Assembly (NCBI GenBank): GCA_023245695.1
Contig: JAHFJT010000038.1
Span: forward strand, 1-8,308
Reading direction: 5' to 3'
Length of the DNA: 8,308 bases
DNA from: Candidatus Peregrinibacteria bacterium
GTDB lineage: Bacteria; Patescibacteriota; Gracilibacteria; UBA1369; UBA12463
This document shows, one piece after another, positions 1 through 6,608 of this stretch. Position 1 is the stretch's first letter. Each line of letters opens with the position of its first letter. The notes beneath the pieces are model-generated. The model searched no databases. It had not been told where the DNA came from and saw only the letters and a program-made list of their open reading frames with translations. The translations under genes and the position numbers were made by a program.

Positions 1-525
1 GATCCGATTCTCCAAGATGGAAAACCGCAGATCGCGATTATTGGCCGTTCCAATGTAGGAAAGTCCAGCACGATCAATGCGCTCACAAAGCAAAAAGGTC
101 TCGCACGAACGAGCTCTTTTCCAGGACGCACCGCGCAGATCAATCTCTTTCTCATCAACGATAGCTTCTACCTGGTAGATCTTCCTGGCTACGGATTCAC
201 ACGGACCTCTCGCGAAGAGCGTGAAGATCTTCAGCATCTCATCCACTGGTATCTCCTCGATTCGCCGTATCATCAGGAAAAAGTAATCCTCATCATCGAC
301 GCGAACGTCGGACTCACGCAGGACGACAAGGACATGCTCTTTAGTCTCGAAGAAGCTCGAAAGGAGATCATCGTGATCGCCAACAAAGTAGATAAAATCA
401 AAAAATCCGAGTACAAGAAAAAGTTTGAAAAAATCGAGAGCCAGGTAGGCATGCACAAAGTCATCCCATACTCAGCCGAAAAGCGCATCGGGCAGGCGGA
501 GCTGACGAGGGCGGTTTTGGAATAA
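1..525 (+). CDS. engB: Ribosome biogenesis GTPase EngB/YsxC (5' end missing)
   Basis: TrmE-Era-EngA-EngB-like small GTPase that helps assemble the large ribosomal subunit in the cytoplasm (family knowledge). Reading frame 1 is open from the first base, so the gene starts before the window. 174 residues are visible against a usual 190-200, so about 20 N-terminal residues are missing. Motifs, in visible residue numbers: G1 P-loop GRSNVGKSS (15-23), with the N-V-G-K-S-S form typical of EngB; G2 PGRT (41-44); G3 DLPGYG (60-65), the EngB hallmark; G4 NKVDK (128-132); G5 SAEK (158-161). The more usual EngB G4 is TKxDK, so N is a mild variant. The stop is TAA. The gene converges on the tRNA gene 32 nt away, and I see no convincing terminator in the gap. 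The family call is secure; upstream operon partners are not visible. Confidence 0.95.
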   Translation, partial: DPILQDGKPQIAIIGRSNVGKSSTINALTKQKGLARTSSFPGRTAQINLFLINDSFYLVDLPGYGFTRTSREEREDLQHLIHWYLLDSPYHQEKVILIIDANVGLTQDDKDMLFSLEEARKEIIVIANKVDKIKKSEYKKKFEKIESQVGMHKVIPYSAEKRIGQAELTRAVLE

Positions 526-557
526 AGAGACCGCGCTTCTTGAGGCACATATAAAAA

Positions 558-632
558 TGGTGGCAGGAGTGGGAGTTGAACCCACGACCAACGGCTTATG
601 AGTCCGCTGCTCTACCACTGAGCTACCCTGCC
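558..632 (-). tRNA. tRNA with CAT anticodon (elongator Met or Ile2)
   Basis: The minus strand folds into a complete 75-nt cloverleaf. It has acceptor GGCAGGG/TCCTGCC (last pair G-U), D arm GCTC-AGTGGTA-GAGC, anticodon loop CTCATAA with anticodon CAT, variable loop TGGTC, T arm GTGGG-TTCAACT-CCCAC, discriminator A, and an encoded CCA (558-560). A T5 run (557-553 on the minus strand) follows the CCA at once and probably serves in termination. G1-C72 pairing and the lack of three G-C pairs next to the anticodon loop argue against initiator tRNA. Elongator Met and lysidine-modified Ile2 (read as ATA) both carry CAT in the gene, and I cannot separate them by eye. The last anticodon-stem pair, 31-39, is an A-G mismatch, and 27-43 is G-U. 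Confidence 0.93.
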
Positions 633-682
633 AGGGGATTTCCGAGAAGGTTCAGCTTTGCTGTACCCCACACGGTACGCGT

Positions 683-711
683 AGCATAAAACCAGAAGGC
701 CAAAAAGTCAA
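683..711 (-). promoter_or_regulatory. Sigma70-type promoter of the tRNA gene
   Basis: On the minus strand, TTGACT (711-706, 5 of 6 to consensus) is separated by exactly 17 nt from TATGCT (688-683, 4 of 6). Transcription would start near 676 and give a leader of about 44 nt before the tRNA 5' end at 632. The bases just after the -10 are GC-rich (ACGCG...), as in stable-RNA promoters under stringent control; that regulatory reading is inference. The leader contains two small inverted repeats, GTACC/GGTAC (663-667 with 674-678) and CAGC/GCTG (653-656 with 660-663). They could help RNase processing of the precursor. The promoter lies between the tRNA and the stop of the upstream division gene, so the tRNA need not depend on read-through. 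Confidence 0.65.
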
Positions 712-724
712 AGGGAAGGTAAAG

Positions 725-1207
725 CTATTTCGCTGGTGGAGTGTCGGTCGTGAGAATCGTCGGCGTCGGAGCTACGACCTGGGTCTGAGGCGTATGGTCA
801 ATTTCGAAGAAAAACTTCCACCACTTCCGAGGATTGGAGATATTATAGTACTTGGAGAGCTTATCCGCAGAGTCGCTCGCGGCACTCACGGTGTCATTCA
901 CGGGCTGATTCAAGAGATCGTCGGAAATAATAATCACTTCTTCGCCTGGATTCACGAGACCGAGGTTCTGCTTCGCAACCTTCTCCACGTACTCATTCGA
1001 GGTGTAGTACAAAAGATCGTCCGCCGCCTTTTTGTTATCATTCGCAATTTTATCGTTCTGCGCCTGGAAATTTTTGATGTGGTAATCGACCTGGTAGTTT
1101 TTGTAAATATAGCTCGTAAGCGCATACAGCAAATACGACACGAGAAGGAACTCGCTGATCAGGATGAGCTTAGTCATTCGTGACGCATGTTGAAACTCAA
1201 ATTGCAT
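725..1207 (-). CDS. FtsB/DivIC-like septum formation initiator protein
   Basis: Small bitopic membrane protein of the divisome. FtsB/DivIC proteins bridge early and late division proteins and act with FtsL and FtsQ/DivIB (family knowledge). Of 160 residues, 12-33 form one transmembrane helix after a short cytoplasmic N-terminus. Residues about 37-65 are polar and heptad-like (coiled coil), and 73-94 (YVEKVAKQNLGLVNPGEEV...) match the conserved DivIC block 'A+..lGlv.pgE.vi'. Residues 125-135 (NPRKWWKFFFE) form an aromatic patch, and the tail is rich in Pro and Thr. The protein is longer than E. coli FtsB (about 100 residues). The start is uncertain: ATG at 1207 fits a -10-like TACTAT 6 nt upstream, while ATG at 1177 (residue 11) lies just before the helix. 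Neither has a Shine-Dalgarno sequence. The stop is TAG. The gene diverges from murC, a plausible division and cell-wall pairing. Confidence 0.85.
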   Translation of the reverse strand: MQFEFQHASRMTKLILISEFLLVSYLLYALTSYIYKNYQVDYHIKNFQAQNDKIANDNKKAADDLLYYTSNEYVEKVAKQNLGLVNPGEEVIIISDDLLNQPVNDTVSAASDSADKLSKYYNISNPRKWWKFFFEIDHTPQTQVVAPTPTILTTDTPPAK

Positions 1208-1213
1208 GGCAGC

Positions 1214-1242
1214 ATAGTAACATACTTGTATAGGGCATACAA
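1214..1242 (-). promoter_or_regulatory. Candidate promoter of the FtsB-like gene (shares palindrome)
   Basis: On the minus strand, TTGTAT (1242-1237, 3 of 6 to the -35 consensus) is followed after 17 nt by TACTAT (1219-1214, 4 of 6 to the -10 consensus). The ATG at 1207 lies 6 nt after the -10, so transcription would begin at or next to the start codon and give a leaderless mRNA. The -35 match is weak; the spacing and position are what support it. Confidence 0.4.
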
Positions 1243-1254
1243 ATGCAGTAATCT
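1226..1254 (+). promoter_or_regulatory. Candidate promoter of murC (shares palindrome)
   Basis: TTGTAT (1226-1231) is followed after 17 nt by TAATCT (1249-1254), and the murC ATG lies 11 nt further on. Both hexamers are weak (3 of 6 each), so this is tentative. The -35 hexamer is one arm of a perfect inverted repeat TTGTAT-AGGGC-ATACAA (1226-1242). The other arm is the proposed -35 of the divergent gene. The palindrome could alternatively be a repressor operator for both genes. Confidence 0.3.
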
Positions 1255-1265
1255 ACCAGTACGTT

Positions 1266-2561
1266 ATGAAAGATCATCTCAAAATTTTTGCAATAGGCGC
1301 CGGTGGAAGCGGCATGAGCGGACTCATTCGACTGCTCAAAAGTCAGGGTCACACCGTCCTCGGTTCGGACCAAAGCCGCTCGGAAAAAGTCGAGGCGCTC
1401 AGAAAAGAGGGCGTCAGTATTTACTCGGAGCATCAGGCGAAAAATATCACGCCCGATATTCACGAGGTGATTTACTCGCAGGCCATTCCGGAAACGAACC
1501 CTGAACTTCAGCAGGCGCTCAAACTCGGAATTCAAGTTCTGTCCTACCCAGAAGCTCTCGGAAAGTACACGCACGACAAGCGTCGTGTGTGCATCGCGGG
1601 AACCCACGGAAAAACCACCACGACCGCTATGATCGCAGCCTGTCTGATCGTGGGCGGCAAAGATCCTACGGTTATCGTCGGTGCTGATGTGAAAGAGCTC
1701 GGCGGCAAGAACGAGCGCCTCGGCCACTCTGACCTCGCCGTCCTGGAAACCTGCGAGTACAAGAAGTCCTTTCTCGATATTCCACCCGATGTCCTCGTTA
1801 TCACCAATATCGACTTCGACCACATCGACTACTACAAGAATCAGAAAAATTACAACAACGCCTTTGTCCAGTACATGAAAATGGTGCCGAAAGACGGGGT
1901 AATTTTTTATATGAAAGACGATCTCGCCACCAAAAAACTCCTCATGAAAATCAAGGGCACGACCATCAAGCCGATCGGCATGGAGCCACTCGTAAAACTC
2001 ACCGTTCCCGGCGAACACAACCGCCGCAACGCTTCGCTCGCATACAACGTCGCAAGATTCCTCAAAGTTTCTGACGCCGCTGCCAAGATGGCACTCAATG
2101 ACTTTTCTGGCACCAAACGCCGCCTCGAGTACAAAGGCACCGTCAAGACTGGCAACCGACAGACAAAAATCTATGACGATTACGGCCACCACCCAACCGA
2201 AATCCGTGCCACCCTCAGCGCCCTCCGCGAGCTCTACCCAACCGAAAAAATCCTCACCATTTTTCAGCCGCACCAGTTTAGCCGCACGACCGCTTTCCTC
2301 GAAGAGTTTACTCACGCCTTCGCCCAAACCGACGCTGTCATCATTCCCAACATCTACGAAGCCCGCGACACCGCCGCCGACAAAGATGCGATGTCCCTCG
2401 AAAAGCTCGTCGCCGAAATTAGCAAACACCACAGCAATATCACCGCCGGCAACTCCATTCCCAAAACCATTCTAGAAGCCAAAAAACTCCTCGGTGAATA
2501 CGACGTGATCATCACTATGGGAGCAGGGGATGTATATAAGGTTGCGGATGCGCTAGTTTAA
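1266..2561 (+). CDS. murC: UDP-N-acetylmuramate--L-alanine ligase (MurC)
   Basis: ATP-dependent cytoplasmic ligase that adds L-alanine to UDP-MurNAc, the first amino acid of the peptidoglycan stem peptide (family knowledge). The 431 residues show the Mur ligase layout: N-terminal nucleotide-sugar fold with GAGGSGMSG (11-19), ATP P-loop AGTHGKTTTT (111-120), ETCEYKKSFL (161-170), TNIDFDHIDYY (180-190), PGEHNRRNA (248-256), SGTKRRLEYKG (281-291), YDDYGHHPTEI (303-313), FQPHQFSRT (333-341) and YEARD (364-368). The last four blocks favour MurC over MurD/E/F. It is shorter than typical MurC (about 450-490), mainly because little sequence lies between about residues 215 and 247. Block 161-170 replaces the common EADESD form. 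The ATG at 1266 is the only start that keeps the N-terminal glycine-rich loop at its normal place; there is no Shine-Dalgarno sequence. Stop TAA. A small membrane gene follows after 15 nt. Confidence 0.95.
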   Translation: MKDHLKIFAIGAGGSGMSGLIRLLKSQGHTVLGSDQSRSEKVEALRKEGVSIYSEHQAKNITPDIHEVIYSQAIPETNPELQQALKLGIQVLSYPEALGKYTHDKRRVCIAGTHGKTTTTAMIAACLIVGGKDPTVIVGADVKELGGKNERLGHSDLAVLETCEYKKSFLDIPPDVLVITNIDFDHIDYYKNQKNYNNAFVQYMKMVPKDGVIFYMKDDLATKKLLMKIKGTTIKPIGMEPLVKLTVPGEHNRRNASLAYNVARFLKVSDAAAKMALNDFSGTKRRLEYKGTVKTGNRQTKIYDDYGHHPTEIRATLSALRELYPTEKILTIFQPHQFSRTTAFLEEFTHAFAQTDAVIIPNIYEARDTAADKDAMSLEKLVAEISKHHSNITAGNSIPKTILEAKKLLGEYDVIITMGAGDVYKVADALV

Positions 2562-2576
2562 TTTTCAAAATACACC

Positions 2577-2798
2577 ATGGAAAATCTAGTATTATCTATA
2601 GTCTTTCTGGGATTTTCTATCTGGACAGGATATAGGATTTACAAAGGCGTTAAAACAGGAAAGATAAAATTTAAAAGTCACGTCAGTGACAGATCTAAAA
2701 ATCCAAAAGACTACAATCTCGTAATGGGGGGCTCTATAATGGCAGCAGGCGGAGCTTTTCTGATGTCCATCTGGCTTGCAGGAAAATATTTCCAATAG
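2577..2798 (+). CDS. Small two-helix membrane protein, unknown function
   Basis: 73-residue protein that I do not recognise. Residues about 3-22 and 48-68 are hydrophobic helices. They flank a basic, polar loop (KGVKTGKIKFKSH...DRSKNPKDYN) with a GK-I-x-F and R-S-K-N-P-x-x-Y pattern, which loosely recalls small uncharacterised inner-membrane proteins. It starts 15 nt after murC on the same strand, so it is probably co-transcribed. No ribosome binding site is visible. GC is about 37% by hand count against roughly 50% around it. It uses ATA three times and AGG and AGA once each, which suggests a different history from its neighbours. Stop TAG. Support comes from the strand, spacing and two clean helices. 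The overlapping minus-strand frame has no membrane or family signal and is a shadow. Confidence 0.6.
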   Translation: MENLVLSIVFLGFSIWTGYRIYKGVKTGKIKFKSHVSDRSKNPKDYNLVMGGSIMAAGGAFLMSIWLAGKYFQ

Positions 2799-2804
2799 AA
2801 AAAA

Positions 2805-4184
2805 CTAAACTCGCTTCCACATTACCCCATCCGGCGTATCCTCGAGGACAATACCGCGTCCCTTGAGTATATCTCGGATCTCATCAGATCGCGAAAAGTT
2901 CTTCGCCTTTCGAGCTACCTCACGCTCCTGAATAAGCTCCTCAATATCTAGATCAACTCCGCCCTTCTCCTCAGGCGCGACAGCAAGCACACTATCTACT
3001 CGACCCATCCACTCCTTCACGAGCTGAACGTCGGCCGCAGACAGGAGCTTTTTCTGCATAGCATCATTCATATCGGAGATGACCCCGAACACCACACTCA
3101 GTGCACCGGACACATCAAAGTCATTATCCAGAAATGTCTGGAACTCCTTTTCACTATCCTCCAATCGACCAACGACAGCCGCATCAGCAGAACCAGGTTT
3201 GTAGTGATCCAAGAGCCCCAAAAATTGATCAATTCTCCCCAGCGAGTTCTTTGCCTGCTCCAAAACCTCACCAGTAAAATCCAACGGTGAACGGTAGTGC
3301 GTGAGCAAATACAGAAATCGAATGACACGACCCGGATAGCTCTTGAATGACTCTCGCAAGGTAATGAAATTATTCAAAGACTTGGACATCTTTTCTTTAT
3401 CGATATTCACAAATCCATTATGAACCCAGTAGCGAGCAAAGGGCGAACCGTAAGCTGCCTCACTCTGAGCGACCTCACACTCGTGGTGGGGGAAGATGAG
3501 ATCGAGTCCGCCACCGTGGATATCCACAGGCTGACCAAGGACGGACTTCACCATCGCCGAACACTCAATGTGCCAGCCTGGACGGCCTCGTCCCCAAGGA
3601 GAATCCCACGCCGGCTCACCTGGCTTTTCGAGCTTCCACAAGACGAAATCCTGAGGGTTACGCTTCTCTTCATTGACCATCACGCGCGCACCCGCTTGTA
3701 AATCTTCGATCTTCTGACCTGACAACTTGCCATACTCAGCATATCGAGAAATATCAAAATACACGCCGTCGCTCGTCACATAGGTAATACCTTTGCCCTC
3801 GAGAACTCGGATCAGTTCAATCATCGAGTCGACATACTCCGTCGCACGAGGATGTGTATCCGCCGGCATCACACGTAGCTCAGCAAAATCTTCTTTGTAA
3901 AAGGGGATGATCTCCTCAGCGAGCTCCGCCACGGTCATGCCACGTTCAGCAGCACGCGTAATCATCTTATCGTCGATATCCGTGTAGTTGCTCACAAAGT
4001 TGACCCGGTAGCCACGGTAAAGAAAATACCGTCGAATGAGATCGAACACCACGGCGCTTCGTCCATGACCCAGATGCCCGCGATCATAGACCGTCGGTCC
4101 GCACACGTACATCGTCACCTGACCAGGCACTTGCGGTTCAAATACTTCCTTGGTCTTTGTAAGAGTGTTAAAAAGAGAGATCAT
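2805..4184 (-). CDS. cysS: Cysteinyl-tRNA synthetase
   Basis: Class I aminoacyl-tRNA synthetase that charges tRNA-Cys with cysteine using ATP in the cytoplasm (family knowledge). The 459 residues match the usual length of about 460. Visible signatures: MYVCGPTVYD (25-34), HIGH-type HLGH (37-40), NYTDIDDKM (66-74), GWHIECSAM (203-211), HGGGLDLIFPHHECE (223-237) and KMSKS (265-269). By alignment with E. coli numbering the zinc ligands are C28, C208, H233 and E237, all present. The helical DALR-type tRNA-binding region spans about 310-440 and includes ARKAKNFSRSDEIRD (424-438). The ATG lies 3 nt after the TAA of the yggT-family gene, so translational coupling is likely. There is no Shine-Dalgarno sequence and no T-box leader. 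The stop is TAG, and only 6 nt separate it from the stop of the convergent small gene. The enzyme looks complete and functional. Confidence 0.97.
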   Translation of the reverse strand: MISLFNTLTKTKEVFEPQVPGQVTMYVCGPTVYDRGHLGHGRSAVVFDLIRRYFLYRGYRVNFVSNYTDIDDKMITRAAERGMTVAELAEEIIPFYKEDFAELRVMPADTHPRATEYVDSMIELIRVLEGKGITYVTSDGVYFDISRYAEYGKLSGQKIEDLQAGARVMVNEEKRNPQDFVLWKLEKPGEPAWDSPWGRGRPGWHIECSAMVKSVLGQPVDIHGGGLDLIFPHHECEVAQSEAAYGSPFARYWVHNGFVNIDKEKMSKSLNNFITLRESFKSYPGRVIRFLYLLTHYRSPLDFTGEVLEQAKNSLGRIDQFLGLLDHYKPGSADAAVVGRLEDSEKEFQTFLDNDFDVSGALSVVFGVISDMNDAMQKKLLSAADVQLVKEWMGRVDSVLAVAPEEKGGVDLDIEELIQEREVARKAKNFSRSDEIRDILKGRGIVLEDTPDGVMWKRV

Positions 4185-4187
4185 ACA

Positions 4188-4469
4188 TTACGCAATGAAA
4201 GAGGCAGAAATATACGCAACAGCCGTCTCAAGAATTTGGAGGAGGAGAATAACGTACAGAGGAGAGATATCGATCATGCCAATCGTATGCGGGAGAAAGC
4301 GAACCAGCCGAAAGAGTGGCTCCGTGATATCGTGTAAAAAAGTATATATACGGCTGTGCTGGTAGTTCATCTGCGGTAACCATGAAAAAAGAATCCTCGC
4401 GAAAACCGCGAAGTTCAAAATTTTGACGAGGATGTCGAAGAAGAAGATAAAAAGTGTCAGTACGTTCAT
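4188..4469 (-). CDS. YggT family membrane protein
   Basis: 93-residue integral membrane protein of the YggT family. Its role is poorly defined; relatives are linked to osmotic or ion stress, chloroplast CCB3-type assembly and, in Gram-positives, division-cluster genes (family knowledge). The first helix spans about residues 4-27, followed by FSWLPQ, a common family motif. The loop contains ITEPLFRLVRFLP (about 48-60), matching the family's 'tePl..piR..iP', then IDISPLYVILLLQIL (about 66-80), matching 'iDlSPlv..l'. The start is set at ATG 4469: the frame extends only to a TTG at 4487, and ATG 4469 places the first helix at the N-terminus as in relatives. A -10-like TAGAAT lies 8 nt upstream. 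Stop TAA. The gene follows the terminator of the surface-protein gene and sits 3 nt before cysS. Confidence 0.88.
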   Translation of the reverse strand: MNVLTLFIFFFDILVKILNFAVFARILFSWLPQMNYQHSRIYTFLHDITEPLFRLVRFLPHTIGMIDISPLYVILLLQILETAVAYISASFIA

Positions 4470-4477
4470 ACCTAGGA

Positions 4478-4483
4478 ATTCTA
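4478..4483 (-). promoter_or_regulatory. Candidate -10 element for yggT-cysS
   Basis: TAGAAT on the minus strand (5 of 6 to TATAAT) lies 8 nt before the ATG at 4469 and downstream of the putative terminator at 4502-4520. A promoter is expected here if that terminator works. No convincing -35 hexamer stands 16-18 nt upstream. The position implies a leader of only a few nucleotides. Confidence 0.35.
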
Positions 4484-4501
4484 CCAAAGAAATCCCTTAG
4501 G

Positions 4502-4520
4502 AAAAAGCGTAATCCTACGC
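4502..4520 (-). terminator. Short intrinsic terminator after the surface-protein gene
   Basis: On the minus strand GCGTA-GGAT-TACGC forms a perfect 5-bp stem with a 4-nt loop. Five T residues and then CC follow at once. It begins 4 nt after the TAG stop of the surface-protein gene. The stem is short, so termination may be partial and allow some read-through into yggT-cysS. Confidence 0.55.
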
Positions 4521-4523
4521 ATT

Positions 4524-6608
4524 CTATTGACGTCCTGTACGAGAACCCTTACGAGCTGCCTTTCCAAGAAGCTTTCGGCTAGCCTGGTATCCCGCAATAC
4601 TCAAGGGTATAAGCCACAAAACCTCAGGTCCGGTCTCACCATTCATAGCGTTGGAGTCGATAAGGGTATCAGCAGCAGGAAGCCCACCTTTGATCGTCGC
4701 GGGGTCATTTGGAGTCGCAACGGCGAGCGTACCGCCAGCACCATAGCTGCCAGACGCATCCACAGCTACCACGCCAAAGTAGTAGGCAATGCCATTCTGT
4801 AAGTTCGGAATGTACCACTGGTGCGCATTACCCTGGGTATCAGCAGAGCCGGTCAGAGCCGTCGGAGACGTTCCATAGAAAATACGGTAATGATGCACGA
4901 GAGCTGGAGAGTTATCAGGGTCATTCCACATGAGGCTCACCTTGAAGAGTCCTGGTGCCGCCTTCACATCCTTCACGGCCTTAAGTGACTGGGCCGAATC
5001 AGGAGTGACCACGAGCTTCTGTTCATAGACCACAGAGTTCTGGTTATTGAGTGCATCATGAATGATAAACTTCAAGTCATACTGACCAGGTTGCACAGGA
5101 GACGCAAATGTACCCTGATATACACCAGGCTGCAAAGCATCTTCCATCAAGTCAGTCTGTGTGCCATTCATATCAATAGTGAGGCTCTTTAAATGAGCGT
5201 CAGACATCACCTGAATCTGCACAGAGAGGCCAGGCGTAACCGAGAAACCGGGAACGAGCTGAACACTCTGAAGGGCGGGCGGCTTGGTATTGATCGTAAT
5301 AGAAACCTTGTCCGAAGATCCGAGAACGACACCCTTCTGGTCGACAGAAAGTGCCGCAAATTCATGTGCCCCATCAGCAAGTGGCTGAGTCGTGTACTCA
5401 AACTGGCTTTTTAAGTTTGCCACAACGGTACCAATCTCTTCGTTGTTATCATAGATTTTTACATCTTTGCCGGCGGGTGCATTTCCAGAGATCGTCTGGA
5501 TATTGGCACTGTAGGATCCAGGAGATGGAGCGGTAATCGCCACCATATTATTACTGGAAGATGATGTCGTAGAACCTCCCTTCACAATAATCGTGGTCGT
5601 CCCGACAAGCGTAGGCTTCTTCGTATCCTGAACCTGGAGCTGATACGTACCTTCCTGCTGGAACTGAAGTGAAAGAGGAAATGTATGCTTACCGAGATCG
5701 CTCGGTGTATAAGTGTAGTCTTGAGGAAAACTGACGTACATATTATTGTCACCAATAGCCGCAAAATGAACGGTTCCGACATAACTGGTCGCCATCTTCT
5801 GGGCAATATCATATGCCGTCACCGTGAAGTCGATCGGATGATTGACCTGAACACTGACAGGCATCTGTTCAAAGGTGAAACTATACGCCGGTCCCGCATC
5901 CTGATCACCACCAACTCCGAGAATATTGCTCGATCCATACTGAACGCTCAAAGGAGTGCCCACGGCATGCTGCGCAGTAAGATCATAGGCGGTATAGGTT
6001 GAGATACCTGCCTGAGCGGAAGTAAGCGCATAGGTAACCTCGCCACGATCATCGGTCGAGTACTGATTCGTGACGTAGGGCTTGATGAGATCGCCAGGTC
6101 GAGTCGAGATGATCTGAATAAAGTGCTGGCTGAGCGGATTTCCATAGGCATCTACGATGCGAACTTTGGCAAGCGCGAAGTCGTACGCGCCGGTCTGAAC
6201 CTGCTGCTTAGAAAGTTGGAACTGAGAAGCCTGAGGAGAGGTCTGATCCGGATATACGGTAAACACACTCATCTTGGTAGCAAGGGAGCCACGAGTTTCC
6301 TGAGCCATGACACGATAGACACCCGCAGTCTGCAAGTAGCTCTCGCTCACATGGTACTCCGTCGAACCATTCGTATCCGTAAATCCCTGGAAGGTAAACT
6401 GTTGCCCTGCAGGATTATTAAGGGTGTAGAGGAGAGGCTGATTGGCATCCATACCTGTGACAGAAAGCGTCGTGCCATATCCAGCAACCGCACTCACGGC
6501 GGTGATACGAGGACTCGCGGAAGCAAATCCAGAGAGGTGTGCAACGACGAGACTTCCGAGAATCGCGATGGCGAGGTAGGCACCCCATTTATTGATATGT
6601 GTTTTCAT
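4524..6608 (-). CDS. Secreted multi-domain Ig-like/FN3 surface protein
   Basis: 694-residue exported protein, probably displayed on the cell surface; its exact function is not recognisable. Residues 1-31 form a signal peptide (basic start, hydrophobic 9-28, AxA site at 29-31). In order after that: a beta-rich region (about 33-120); a Big-1/invasin-like Ig domain (about 128-225) with DAYGNPL and a T-x-x-x-G-E-V-T-Y strand; a second beta domain (about 245-343) of the 'Y.GTV.F ... P.DYTYT.SD.G.HTF' type; a Ser/Thr linker (346-354); two Ig-like domains (about 355-438 and 442-535); and a fibronectin type III domain (about 541-632). A flexible linker leads to TGPE (659-662), a hydrophobic segment (663-673) and a basic tail (R678, K680, K683, R686, K687, R690, R693). 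The modules suggest adhesion or binding. Start ATG 6608 gives the intact signal peptide. Stop TAG. It is followed by a terminator. Confidence 0.85.
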   Translation of the reverse strand: MKTHINKWGAYLAIAILGSLVVAHLSGFASASPRITAVSAVAGYGTTLSVTGMDANQPLLYTLNNPAGQQFTFQGFTDTNGSTEYHVSESYLQTAGVYRVMAQETRGSLATKMSVFTVYPDQTSPQASQFQLSKQQVQTGAYDFALAKVRIVDAYGNPLSQHFIQIISTRPGDLIKPYVTNQYSTDDRGEVTYALTSAQAGISTYTAYDLTAQHAVGTPLSVQYGSSNILGVGGDQDAGPAYSFTFEQMPVSVQVNHPIDFTVTAYDIAQKMATSYVGTVHFAAIGDNNMYVSFPQDYTYTPSDLGKHTFPLSLQFQQEGTYQLQVQDTKKPTLVGTTTIIVKGGSTTSSSSNNMVAITAPSPGSYSANIQTISGNAPAGKDVKIYDNNEEIGTVVANLKSQFEYTTQPLADGAHEFAALSVDQKGVVLGSSDKVSITINTKPPALQSVQLVPGFSVTPGLSVQIQVMSDAHLKSLTIDMNGTQTDLMEDALQPGVYQGTFASPVQPGQYDLKFIIHDALNNQNSVVYEQKLVVTPDSAQSLKAVKDVKAAPGLFKVSLMWNDPDNSPALVHHYRIFYGTSPTALTGSADTQGNAHQWYIPNLQNGIAYYFGVVAVDASGSYGAGGTLAVATPNDPATIKGGLPAADTLIDSNAMNGETGPEVLWLIPLSIAGYQASRKLLGKAARKGSRTGRQ

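Noticed and set aside
521..540. Possible engB terminator hairpin AAGAG...TTCTT
   Set aside because: Five weak pairs including a G-U, and no T-run after it on the plus strand.
794..1183. 129-codon plus-strand frame opposite the FtsB-like gene
   Set aside because: Antisense shadow. The minus-strand frame has a transmembrane helix, a coiled coil and the DivIC conserved block; this one has none.
1197..2432. 411-codon open frame on the minus strand opposite murC
   Set aside because: It lies wholly antisense to an unmistakable murC, has no recognisable motif, and its composition (many V, F, G, D) is what the reverse strand of such codon usage gives.
4185..4523. T-box or other cysteine-responsive leader for cysS
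   Set aside because: cysS directly follows the YggT-family gene by 3 nt, and the remaining upstream spacer is only about 54 nt with a simple terminator. There is no room for a T-box.
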